Positions 23,701-35,700 of a DNA stretch of 60,000 nt are shown piece by piece. Numbering within the stretch: position 1 is the stretch's first letter; each line of letters starts with the position of its first letter. The stretch is taken from NCBI GenBank assembly GCA_905221605.1, contig CAJNDS010000014.1, positions 448,920 through 508,919 of the forward strand, read 5' to 3'. The position numbers and the translations under genes were made by a program. A model generated the notes under the pieces. It was not told the DNA's origin. It saw nothing but the letters and a program-made list of their open reading frames with translations, and did not search any database. Origin of the DNA: Symbiodinium natans (taxonomy: Eukaryota; Sar; Dinophyceae; Suessiales; Symbiodiniaceae).

Positions 23701-26700
23701 AATGGGACTTTCAGCATTCAGAATTGCCTTGTTGTGGAAGTATAGGCCCTACATTTGGGCCCCCTGGTCATCTAACCCTTAAATACACACTATACCTAAT
23801 ACGGGCCCATACTTCGGATCCCTACAAACAAGGGCGAGAAGAGTTCCACCCTTCAATTTTGTTCTCTCAGAGGGATGAGTTTGCTCTATTTAGGTCTATT
23901 GCGCGCTCGCGGCCCGACCCAGACGACAAAACCCCACTGCAAAGCTACGGGGTCCTGTCGATGTGGAGGATGAGCGCCTGTCCCCGAACAGTGGGGGTTT
24001 GGAAGGAGAAAAGAACCTAAGCCCTCCGAAGACTTCGGTCATAGAGTTTAGGGGTTTGGGAGGTGCAAGGTCTCTGAGATCGACCCCCCGAGCTTCATAG
24101 CGCAGATTTCCGTCTGAACTTGGTTGCTCCTTAAACCCCCAACAAAGGTTCAACTTCTAGCTCCTTTCATATGAAGTTAGAGGAACCCAAATGCTTAGAG
24201 GATCAAGCTGTCGTAAAGTCTCACCTAATGAAAAGGTGAGGGGTTGTGGACTCAGACCGAGGGTTGGGGGACGCTGCAAGGCAGCCCCCTGACTGTGGGC
24301 TGTGTGGCCTCCTTCGCCAGCCTCCTCAAAACGAGTCGGATACTCCGGTTTAGGGTTTAGGGTTTAGGGTTTAGGGTTTAGGGTTTAGGGTTTAGGGTTT
24401 AGGGTTTGGGGTTTAGGGTTTAGGGTTTAGGGCTTGGACCCCCCCTCGCCAAAAGCAAAGCCCGCCGTTCACGAGCCTGCCAGCTCATGCATAGTGCGAA
24501 TCGCGGCATTGGGGCTTAGGGTTTAGGGCTTAGGGTTTATAGGGTTTCGGGTTTATAGGGTTTATAGGGTTTATAGGGTTTATAGGGTTTATAGGGTTTA
24601 TAGGGTTTATAGGGTTTACAGGGTTTACAGGGTTTACAGGGTTTACAGGGTTTACAGGGTTTTTAGGGTTTATAGGGTTTACAGGGTTTAAGGTTTTGGT
24701 GTGTCTGCCTTGGCAGTGCCCTCTGTCCCAGGACGCTCTTGCGCGAGAAGCCGACTTGTGACTTGTAAATTCTTAGCCCCCCCCCCCCCCCTAAACCCTA
24801 AACCCTAAACCGAAACCCCTAAACCCCCTAAACCCTAAACCCTAAACCCTAAAGCCTAAACCCTAAACCCTAAACCTAAACTAAACCCTAAACCCTAAAC
24901 CCTAAACCCTAAACCCTAAACCCTAAACCCTAAACCCTAAACCCTAAACCCTAAACCCTAAACCCTAAACCCTAAACCCTAAACCCTAAACCCTAAACCC
25001 TAAACCCTAAACCCTAAACCCAACCAACAAAAAAAACACAATGTAACCTAACCGGAAGCCCTTTAAAGCCCTAACCCGAACCCCAACTCTGGTTGGGGCA
25101 GAGGAATTAGTTCTAAAAACTTCCTACCAAGACCAGCGAACTAAATCCTACAGCCTGAGAGTGCTCCCAGCGGGGCTAAATGAGGTAGGGTCCATTATAC
25201 ACTAAACCCTAAACCCTAAACCTTAAACCCTAAACCCTAAACCCTGTGTCAAAGCAAGACAGGCCTGCCTCGATGATGGGGTAGTCGAAGTACAGGCCGG
25301 CCCTTGGGATGTCATGTGCGGCACCGGAAAGTTCTGAACCCAAAAACTAAAGCCTAAACCCATATGGGGATTTACGAAAATAGGGGACCCCTAAAATAGG
25401 CCCCCAAATTGTAGGATTCCCGTTTAACAAGGACCCCAATAATAGTGGTGTGGGCCAGTCATGTCCTGCTGGATGTACTAGGACCCGGAGTAGGCCCTCA
25501 TTTCCTTTTCTAGGGTTGGGGTTCCCTTCTCGTCGAAAACCAACAAGGGTACCCTTTGCATTCCAAGGCTACTCCGGGGTCTAGTGTACGCAGTTTGTGG
25601 ATCATGCTGGTAGAACGGGGAAACTGCAAAGTCATGCTGACCGTAATCCGAAGGACTTGCGACATGTCGTTCGCCGAATGTTGTTCTTTGTTGCTGTAGC
25701 AGTTCCTGCCGAAAGTCGAATGGCAGGCTGGGTAAAAAGGAACCCCACTGAACCTCCGAACGTTTTCTTAAAATCGCACATTGTTGGATGAACTTGTTGA
25801 TTGGGGCCTGCAGTGTTCTTAGACTTTAGATCTGTCGCTCTGGCAGAAGCCTTAATAGTAGTAATAGCAAGACTCTTAAAAACATATCTGTATATATATA
25901 CTGTGAATAATCTCGAAGCTTCAGAACCGCCGAGCCCCAAAATGCCGACAAGCCGCTGCTGAAGCACATCGTGCTTCCGAAGGCCTTTGGTTCTCGAGAA
26001 GGAACACGCAGTTTGCGTTGCCGTAATCGTGGGATATGTGGCACGCAATATGGCAATATGGTGTCCAAAGAGTAACATTCTGACTCGAGAGCCTTAACAC
26101 CCTAAACCCTAAACCCTACACCCTAAACCCTAAACCCTTAACCCTAAACTCTAAACCTTAACCCAGTTGGAGGCAGGCTTTCTGGGCTTCCAGCAATTTC
26201 GGAAGCTTCCAGGAGTGCCCTTATGCCGGGGATCGCGATGACACAACGTGCACGCTGTATACTTTGGGCTGCCAAAGACCCATGATTTAGGGTTTAGGGT
26301 TTAGGGTTTAGGGTTTAGGGTTTAGGCAGCTTAAAGATGTACACAAAGGCTTCTTTCTGGTTCAGGGAGGATGGGGACTTTCAGAGCATGAGGAACATGG
26401 CTTCATACTTGGCTGCATGTTTCAGAAATAGCCAAAGCCTTGGTCTTCATCTTTCAAGTTGCGTTGCTGTGCTACAGTGTCATTGAGTTCCTGCGGCTTA
26501 CCGGGCGGAGTTGCACAGGTCTGTTGGGAACACCCTAATTAAACCCTAAACCCCAAACCCTAAACCCTAAACCCTAAATCCTATATAAACCCCCATAGCG
26601 TGAAGAGGTCAGGCTGCATGCGAGAGGTCGCCGATGCGAAGGCTGGCTACTGCGTTGGGCAAGGCGGTGCCTCAGCGGAGCCAACTTCTGCCGGCGAGCT

Positions 26701-29700
26701 TGCGTGAACAAGCGCTTGTCCTCCAGGACGCAAGCGCCTTTCCCTGGCCCACCAGTCAGGGGGGATCGGGCATGACGCGTGCTTGGTGTGAGTCACAATG
26801 TTGCCGGTTTCCGAATCCAGCGCTGCGCAGACAAAGCGCTTGTTCTCCTCGCGTAGCCTCATCTCGATCTCCACGGACTCGCAGCTCTCCCCCTCAAAGA
26901 CGTTCAGTAGCACAGTGTTGACTCGGTGGAAGCCGGCTTGCTTGACAGCGTCCAACACGTGCCAACTGAATAAACCTCTCTGAGCGTCGCCTTTGAAGTA
27001 TACAGTGCTTATAGCAGTGTTCCCGTCTTCGCATGCAAAACCACCAAGCAAGTGCACTTCCACGTCACTGGCTGCGACATCAGCGAAGGACGATTTCAAA
27101 GTAACGAGGACCTCTTCGAGAACATGAGCCGAAGACCCCTGCAGTCGCTGGCGCAGGCAGCCGCTCATGACAGCACCGCAAGGAATGTGAGCGCCAAATC
27201 CTCTGCAACTGCTTTTGCGAGACCACGCAAAGATGGTTATGCAAGTGAGGACGCCAATGGTGCACAGGAAGCGTGCAGTTGAGCTTGTAATCTCCAGAAA
27301 TTCACCAGCCACGAAAAGCGACGTGCGGCTTGAGAGCACAGCTTGTTGGAGGGCTGGCGAGAACTCTGTCGGTCTGTCTGGAGTGACGAGCATGGATGCC
27401 CTGTAATTCGCTTCAATCTCTTGCAGTAGCTCGGCTTTGTGCTTGCGATCTCGACCAACTTCTGCTTCAAGCCAGAGACGCCTTCGAAAGTCAGCTTTTC
27501 GGCAGCAGCAAGCGCTTCGTCGCAGAGGTCTTTGGCCAGCTGGCTCAACTCCAATCGAAGATAGGTGAGGGCCAAATTTGAGGCACATTTCAGCCAGACG
27601 TGGTCGCCGGTAGAGGACGGTGATCTCACCACGCTTTCGTAGGCTCTGCGCGCCACAGAATAGTCTCCCGACTGAAAACTCTGATTGCCCTGTTCTCGAA
27701 GGACTTCCCGGTCCAGATCTACTTCTGGCTCCGTCTTGAGCCGACGTGCTTCACACAGTCGATGATGGAGCTTCTTCGTCAGTCCCGCATCAGGATGCCC
27801 AGCCAAACCTCGCTGAGACCACCCAAGAGCCTCATCGAGTTGTCTCAGCTGCAAGCAGACAGCCGCCATATTCGCGTACAACGTTGTCAGGGCGGCAGCT
27901 TCTTTGCGTTCCTCAGCGTAGGCTATAGCAGCCAAGTACAGGGAGCTCGCTCGTCTGTGTTCGCTGCCTTGAAAGGCTGTTCCCACCTTGCTTCAGCAGC
28001 TGAATGCGTTCCATGTACACGGTGTGGGCCCTATGTCCATACTAATCCGGCGGTGGATGCGACGAAGTAGAGACGTCGCAGAATTTGAAGATAGGGGATA
28101 GGATTAGGGGGACCCTTGGGGATATAGACCCTCTGAATAAGGTCCCCTGTTTAAGAGAGCCAGAGAAGAGGGTTAAGAAGGGGTTCCCTTTTAAGGGTCC
28201 CCCTTATCCTACCTAGGAGAAGAGAACATACTGCAGCACATACCCTCACTAGAAGGCCATCAACTCCAACATCTCAGAGGCGCGCTGCTTGGTCCCAACA
28301 CGACCCCAAGAGCCCTACACAGCCTTAGATACTCCTATGCGGTAAAGCCTGGAGTTTCTGAAGCAACTCTTGCCTCCCATGAAGCGAAACAGCCGTCCCA
28401 CACCCTAAAAGCAAGCCTAGAAGAGAACTGCTTCCAAACCCTACACCCTAAACTCTATAGCCGAAACCCTAAACCCGAAACCCTAAACCCTAGAGCTTCC
28501 TGAGGCTCCTTCGGATAGGAGTTTCGCGAGCTTCTTGGTGGAGAGAAGGGGTTCCCACAACTCAGCCACCCTGCGAGCCCTGAAACAGCATCCCCTAAAC
28601 CCTAAACCCCAAACCCCAAACCCTAAACCCTAAACCCCAAACCCCAAACCCTAAACCCTAAACCCTAAACCCACAAAAAGCGCTGAGGTCCAAGAGGCCA
28701 TCCGTGAGACGCGCTTTGGTCATGGGCGCGGTCCTGGCACTGCCAGAACTGGGGCCCCCTGCAACCCTAAGCCTACCATAAACGCGTACGAAGGAAGCCA
28801 CCCTAAACCCTAAACCCTAAACCCTAAACCCTAAACCCTAAACCCTAAACCCTAAACCCTAAACCCGACCCTGAACCCTGAACCCTAACCCTAAACCGTG
28901 CCCTAAACCCTAAACCCGAAAGCCGGATTATAGGATCTAGTGCGGGGTTTCTGTCCCTAAACCTTCAGGAAGAAGCCCTGGAGGTCACGAAACGCATCCC
29001 AGGGTTTTGGAGGCTCGAGTCGATCGTGCCGCGCACACCGGGGGCAGAACAAATCCACCTCCCATGTGCTACCAGACTTTGCGTGCTGCGGGATACTCGC
29101 TTCTTGCTTGCACTCTACTCCCCTGGGGAGAAAGAGGGGGGGGGGGGGGGGTAGGTAGAGTTTTATTTTGGTTTGTACAAGAAGGACAAATCTTGTACCC
29201 CAATACAGGAACTGCAATTGTGCATCGCCCTGAATACGAACAGCCTATGCTCCCGAAAGGCCAAAAGGAATTGCAATTGTGGGGAATAGGGTTTACGGTT
29301 TGGGGTTTAGGGTCCAGGGCTTAGGGATTAATGCCTTAGAGCTTAAGGCTTAGGGGTTCGGTCATAGGGTCAGGGCTTAGCTGAGCCAAGCGTGGTTGCT
29401 CCTAAGTAACGTCTCAGTGTGTACAGGGCAGCTTCCGGGGGGGGGGGAGGGGCTTCGCATGATGCATTTTTCAGTGGCACACTTAAAGTGTGCCCCCTGA
29501 GTATAACAGATCCATGAACATCAGGGTTCCCGCAACAAAGGGTGGCGCAGCTGAACTCTAAACTGTTCAGGCCCAACCAAGTGGTAACAAAAGGTTTGCC
29601 GGAAGACTCGCACAAACTGGGCACGCAGGCAAAACAAACAGCCAACGTTGAGTGGTTTTTTTGGCTCTTAGGGCTTCAGTAGGCCTTTCAGGAAATAGGT

Positions 29701-32700
29701 AGGGATCCCTAAACCCTAAACCCTAAACCCTCTTCGACTCCCCCAACAAGAAAAGAAGCCAGAGAATCAGAACTCCCAAATGAGGCGGGTCCGCATCTTC
29801 GCCTCCAGACCCTTGTCGCGAAGGCCCCATAAGGTATCGCGGTCCTCCAGGACTAGGGTTTCGGGTTTAGGGTTTAGGGTTTGGGGTTTAGGGTTTAGGG
29901 TTTAGGGGTTGGGAAGGGTCCGGACACGAAGCCCCCAACATCCCCACCTTGCTCCTCGTTACAAGGAAAGAGCGCGCATAAGATGTTCAAGCAAAGATAC
30001 ATTGATTCAAATACGCTTTCTTAGTTGTTGCTTAGACTCTGAAATGGGCACTCCAGGGCAGGAGTCTCTGGGTTGGGCACTCCAGAGAGTCTCTGAGGTT
30101 TGGCACTCCAGGGAGTCTCTGGGGTTGGGCACTCCAGGGAGTCTCTAGGAGTAGACCAGGCGAGGAGAAGAGTTCCTGGCGAGGAGAAGAGTTCCGGGCG
30201 AGGAGAAGAGTTGAGCTTAAAAGCTAACAACCCCACACCGAAGGTGGGGAACAACTAACAAAATGCACCCGAAGGCCGGGAAAGCTCTACCATAGGGAGG
30301 GAATGGGAGAGTTTTAGAGTAAGCCGACAGAAGCGCTCCTCTGAACCCTGAACCCCAAAACCCTAAACCCCAAACCCTCCCAAAAACCACTTGACTTAAC
30401 CAGCCTCCCGAGACCAAAACCCTGAAACACCCCCTCACACAACCCCTGAAACCAGCTGAAGGCTCCGGGAGCTGAAGTAGGGTTTCTAAGTACCCCTAAA
30501 CCCCAAACCCCAAACCCTAAACCCTAAACCCTAAATCCTAAACCCTAAACCCTAAACCCTAAATCCTAAACCCTAAACCCTATGTACCCTGAACCCTGGT
30601 CTCGCCGACCTCCGGCTTGGTATTCCTGAAGACGATTTGCCTTGGAGTGGCAGGGTTTGGGGCGCGCGAGGGTTTTAGGGTTCAGGGTTGGAGGCTTCAG
30701 GTTCCGAGCTTCGGGTTTGAGGCTTAGGGTTTGTTGAGTTTTCTTTTCGGCTTCAGGTTTAAGGTCCGTGGTGGACTAGGAAGTAGGCTATGAAAACACT
30801 TGTCTTCGAACTCGAGAGATCGCCTGATCAGACATACTTGACACAGTCCAGACTTGATGATACACTTGCAAGGCAGCTCAAGCAATTGAGGATAAGACTG
30901 ATACAGATCCTTGGCCATCCCAAATTCAAAGACCCAGAGAGGATATCGCATAAGAGCACAACGCATCAAAGAGACCAAGCAACCAAGCTTTCTTCAGCAT
31001 CAACCCACACAATGCAGCAAAGTTCTAGTTTGGCGTACAGGATGGCCACACTGAACAGCCATGGCCGTAAACCCTAAACCCCTAAGCCCTTACTCCTAAA
31101 CCCTAAACCCTAAACCCTAAACCCTAAACCCTAAACCCTAAACCCTAAACCCTAAACCCTTACCACAAGGCATCACGATGCTTTTTCTAAGGTTTAGGGT
31201 TTTGCGGCTCAGGCGGCGCATCTTCGTCATAAGAATCTTGAGCCTTGAAGTACACCCCTCCTTTGGCTCCTATAAGCCTGTAAGTTTAGGGTTTAGGGTT
31301 TCGGGTTTCGGGTTTAGGGTTTAGGGTTTAGGGTTTAGGGTTTAGGGTTTAGGGTTTAGGGTTTAGGGTGCGGAGCTGCAATTGGTATTGTAGAAAGGAG
31401 TTAGTGTTGGAAGTTGAAAGGGTTAATGAACCCGTAAACTATGTTTGGCTCAAGGATGGCCAGCCCGTCCAAAGAAAAAAGTCCGTGTTTGGGAGTGAGG
31501 GTTGGGTTAGTGCCCCTCTACCTGTGTAAGGGTGCCCCTTCCTTGTTGCTCTTATCCGTGTTCTTGGTTGTTTCTTGGTTCGATCTGGGAAATATAAGTT
31601 CAGGGCGATTAGGGGAGTTGATTTCCTTCCTTGGTTGTCCCCCCGTAGGTTATGAGCCCAAATTAGGTTCCCTGCGGTTAAGTGTTCTTTCAAGGTTTTT
31701 GGGATCAAGAAGCAATGCCTTCTCCGAAGCGATGGCTCCAACTTGCCTCGGATGGTGGACAAGATGGTGGAGCTGGAAATGGTGCAGCTGAGTCTCTGGG
31801 TGAAAGATCGGTGTTGGAAGAGGTGATTCCCGGCGCTGAAGAACATCTGGAAGAGGCCTTGGTTGCAGAAAGCCCCAATGTGGGTATGAATCCCAATAGG
31901 GATATGGTTAGCAATGCTGAAGCTGAAGGACGTGCTGTTTCTGTATCGCCAAAGCCTGGTGAGAAAAGGAACTGGGACGCGACTGGTGGTATAGATCGTG
32001 AAATGGAGGTGACTGTTTTACGAGTGTTGCACAAACACGGGTATCAGCCGTCGTCTTCGACTTCGGGTCGAATGGTAGACCAAGAGTCTCAGACCGATCT
32101 GATTGGAGAAGTGCTGCAAGCGGCCAGGAGGCCTCTGAACAAGATCAAAAGGGATCCATCTTCGAGTTCCCAAGGTGGTGGAAGCGGTCATGAACAGAAG
32201 GGTGCGGACAGCTTTGAAGCTGCACCTGCTGCTGGATACGCCATGGGGGAGGAGGAGATCCTACAGATGGAGGCTGAGAGGTTGCGACAGTTGTCCGAAG
32301 AAGAGGACGAGATGCGACAGGTCTCTGAAAGGGATGGTTTTCGGAAGGACGAGCATCTGATCAAAGCGTGCGATGGGACAACGTGGGAATGGCACCTCCA
32401 TGAAGATGGGAGACAATATTATTACTGCCTGGATACGCAGGAAAGCAAGTGGACATTGCCGGTGGTAGGTGAAAAGATGAAGAGTGACGAGGTGGTTGGG
32501 TCTCCTTCGGGCAATGAGCTGGAAATGGAGGCGGCACTGGATTCTTCATCCTCTACTCCGAAGACTGAGTCTACGAGGGCATTCCAGGGTAGTGTAAATA
32601 GTTTAGGTGAAAAAGATTTTTCCTCTACTATCAGGGATAGCGGTCCTAGGGCTGGTGGTGACGCCCCGACCTCGGGTTCTCCTGATGAGGAGGAGATTCC

Positions 32701-35700
32701 TGGAAACCGAACAGACATCGCTGGAGCTCAACATCTGGATCGGGAAGGAATGGGAGCACTTTCTGAGGGTGTGGCAGCGGTGGAATCGGTAGGTCCAGAA
32801 GAAAAGATTCCCAATGTGGAGATCGGAACTGTGTCGGCTGCAGAAGATCGAGTGGTGGATGTGGTACCTGTCGTTCGGGAATGTGGTCCTGGAGATTTGG
32901 AAGACGGAGGGAAAAGGTCGTGTGTTGCGACTGAGGAGGTCTCTTCGTTTGGTGCCAAGGTTCCTGCCATTCAAAGGGAAAAAGAAGCTTCTGGAATAGC
33001 TGGAGACACAGAAGATCTGAAAAATGAGGCCTGGAGCGCCAATGATGCGCGGGTCGATGCGCCAGATATTACCTGGAGTGCGAAGGAAGCACGGGTTGAG
33101 GTGCATATGGCGTTACGTTCCACGGGCGACTGCAACAATGGGGCGCAGGTCTCCGCAGCAGCTGATGATGGAGGTTCACAGGTGGACGCACTGGTGCAAC
33201 CTGAAGTTAGCAGCGAGGAACGAAATGACAAGGGCTACACCGGAGCCAATGAGGCAGCTGTGGTCAATGATGGTGGAAATTCTCCTTTGGAAGCCATGGA
33301 ACCAAAGGATCCTGCGGTGGAAGAAAGCGTGCCTGCCGTGGATGATCGACTCAATTGCCCTGCAGTGGAGGAAGATTTGCCTGCTGCAGAAGGTGTGACA
33401 AAGGACTCCAATGATGGGTCCACTCCCATGAAAGGAGAAGTGTTGCCGTCTGGAAGTTCGCCGGAAGTCGACACCGAGCGAATTACAGCAGATGAGGCAA
33501 AGCCTTTGGCGGAGAAAAAGGGAGGTCCTGAAGTCCAGGAGCACAAAAAAGATGAGCTTGTGGGACTCGTGGAGCAGGACGAGCAGTGTGACTCAAAGGT
33601 GAAAGCAAAGGATGCGCCAGGAGCCGATGATACAGAGGTGGTTTCTGAAGAGCACGCAAAGAAAGTGCCCCGAGCGGGAGCCTTGGAATCACCTGGGACA
33701 CATTGCTATCAAGAGGGAGATGAGATCATAGGTCTAGTGCGCTGCATCAATGGGTATGGAGCCTTTTTGGACCATGGTGATTTGAATGTATTGATTCCTG
33801 CAGAAGGGAACAATACGTGCCATTTCAGATTTGGTGATACTGTCAATGGAACAGTGAAACTAGTGGAAGATGATGGTACCATAATCTTGGACACCTTTCT
33901 GGTTTTGGAAGAGGACGGGGAGGACTCTTCCTCAACGCTGCGGAAGTGGAAACCCAGCGGCTGGAGTACGTGGTGGACGAATCCATGGTATGTTGGTCAG
34001 TGGTACCGAGATTCCAACGGTCAATGGGACTGGAAACAGGAGGAAGAGCAATCCGATGAGGAGCTTGTGGTACAGGAGTTATCCTCTGAAGAACGAGAAG
34101 AAAGACAACTTTATGGAGAAAAGATCTACAAAGCTCTTCTGGAGAATGGAAACGAAGAGGAAGCCTATGTTGGCAAAATTACAGGGATGCTGTTGGGTCG
34201 CCCGATGGAAGATTTACAGGAGTGTGTTGCAGATCAGGCATTCCTCAATGCGGAAGCTCGGCGCGCGTATGGCATCTTGCAAAATGGTGGTTGGAAGCCT
34301 GATGGTACAGAAAGCACAGGCTTGGGGGAGTTAACCACTTTTTCCCGAAAACAGTACCACAACGCGCTTTTCGAACTGGCATGCAAAAAAAGGAGATTTT
34401 CTCGACCAGTTGTGGGTGAAGCGGTGGCAACGGTGCTGAATCAAGGGGAAGATGAGTTTTGGAACGCGCTTTGGTTGGACACCAAGCTATTTTTGCAGGA
34501 GCTTGATGGTGCAGTGCAATCCATGAGCAAAAGGGAGAACAAGCCAATGGAAGCCTACATGGACCCTGACCAGTACAAAAAGGCTTACATGACACCAAAG
34601 ACTGTGTTGTCACCTGGTTACAGCAAGCTGTGCAAGTTCTTCAATCGGGGAAGGTGTCGCAATGGTGATGAGTGTTCCTATGAGCATCGTCGTTATGGTG
34701 AAGGTTGGCCAGGAGGAGGGTCAACTGATCCAAAGAATAGCCAAGAAGCTGATGATGAGGATGGGAACATCGGTGACCCTCCCACAGAGGAAGGTACAGT
34801 GGATGAGGCACAGCAGGAGCGGGAGGATTTAGCCTTCCGGGCCAAGTACAATTTTGGCAAAGGTGCATCAAAGGGTGAGCCTACGTCAGGTGAGCCAAAA
34901 GGTCGGCTGTGTCTGTATTACAATCAAGGTGGTTGTAAATATGGGACTGCATGCAGGTACCTTCACAACGATGACATAGCATTGGAAGGGACTTGGGAGC
35001 CCGGCAAATCTTGGGACAATGCTTCCAGGAAGTCACTAAGGGACGCAGGGTTCCACAATTGCTGTTTCGATTATTACCTCCGAGGACGTTGCCGGAAAGG
35101 GTTAAATTTCTGCAAGTACTCCCATGACGAGATGTCAGAGGAGCGGTTGTCGCTCCTGAAACACTTGGTACAGGTGGCCAATCAGGTCCGGTTTGAAAAA
35201 GAGAGAGGATGGGAGATTACGGATAGAAGCACATTTCAGCCACCTGCAAGTGGGGGAGCTGAATCTTCCTCATCCTCGGCACCGAAAGCACTGCAAATGA
35301 CCAATGTGTCACAAAAGGATGGTGAAAAAGGTACTCTGGATGAAGCAGAAGCTGATGAACAAAAGAATTCCGTGGCTGCATCCACTGGTACTCAGCTTCA
35401 AAATCCGGAGGAGCCAATTGAAAATTGGATGGCTCGCAACGCACACCTGTGGGTGTATACCCCTCATGTAAGTGAGGTGATGATTACGCTTGGTGTGACC
35501 AATGTGTCGGACTTGCAAGAGTTCATCTTTGTGGAAGATTTGGTTGACAAGGGGATCAACAAAGTGACCGCATGCAAAATTCTGCAATTGGTGGGTGATG
35601 TCCGATATCGACCGGGAGGACCGGAAAAGGCAGTTCCTTCTGATGCATCTGTACGGGTACAACAATCTTCTGGGAACAAAGGGACTGGAAGAGCGGCGGT

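Noticed and set aside
23526-24020. 165-codon plus-strand frame
   Set aside because: No recognisable domain, unremarkable composition and competing frames on the other strand. It could be chance.
25647-26078. 148-codon minus-strand frame
   Set aside because: No motif, with a repeat-free but unconserved-looking sequence. Left as unique non-coding.
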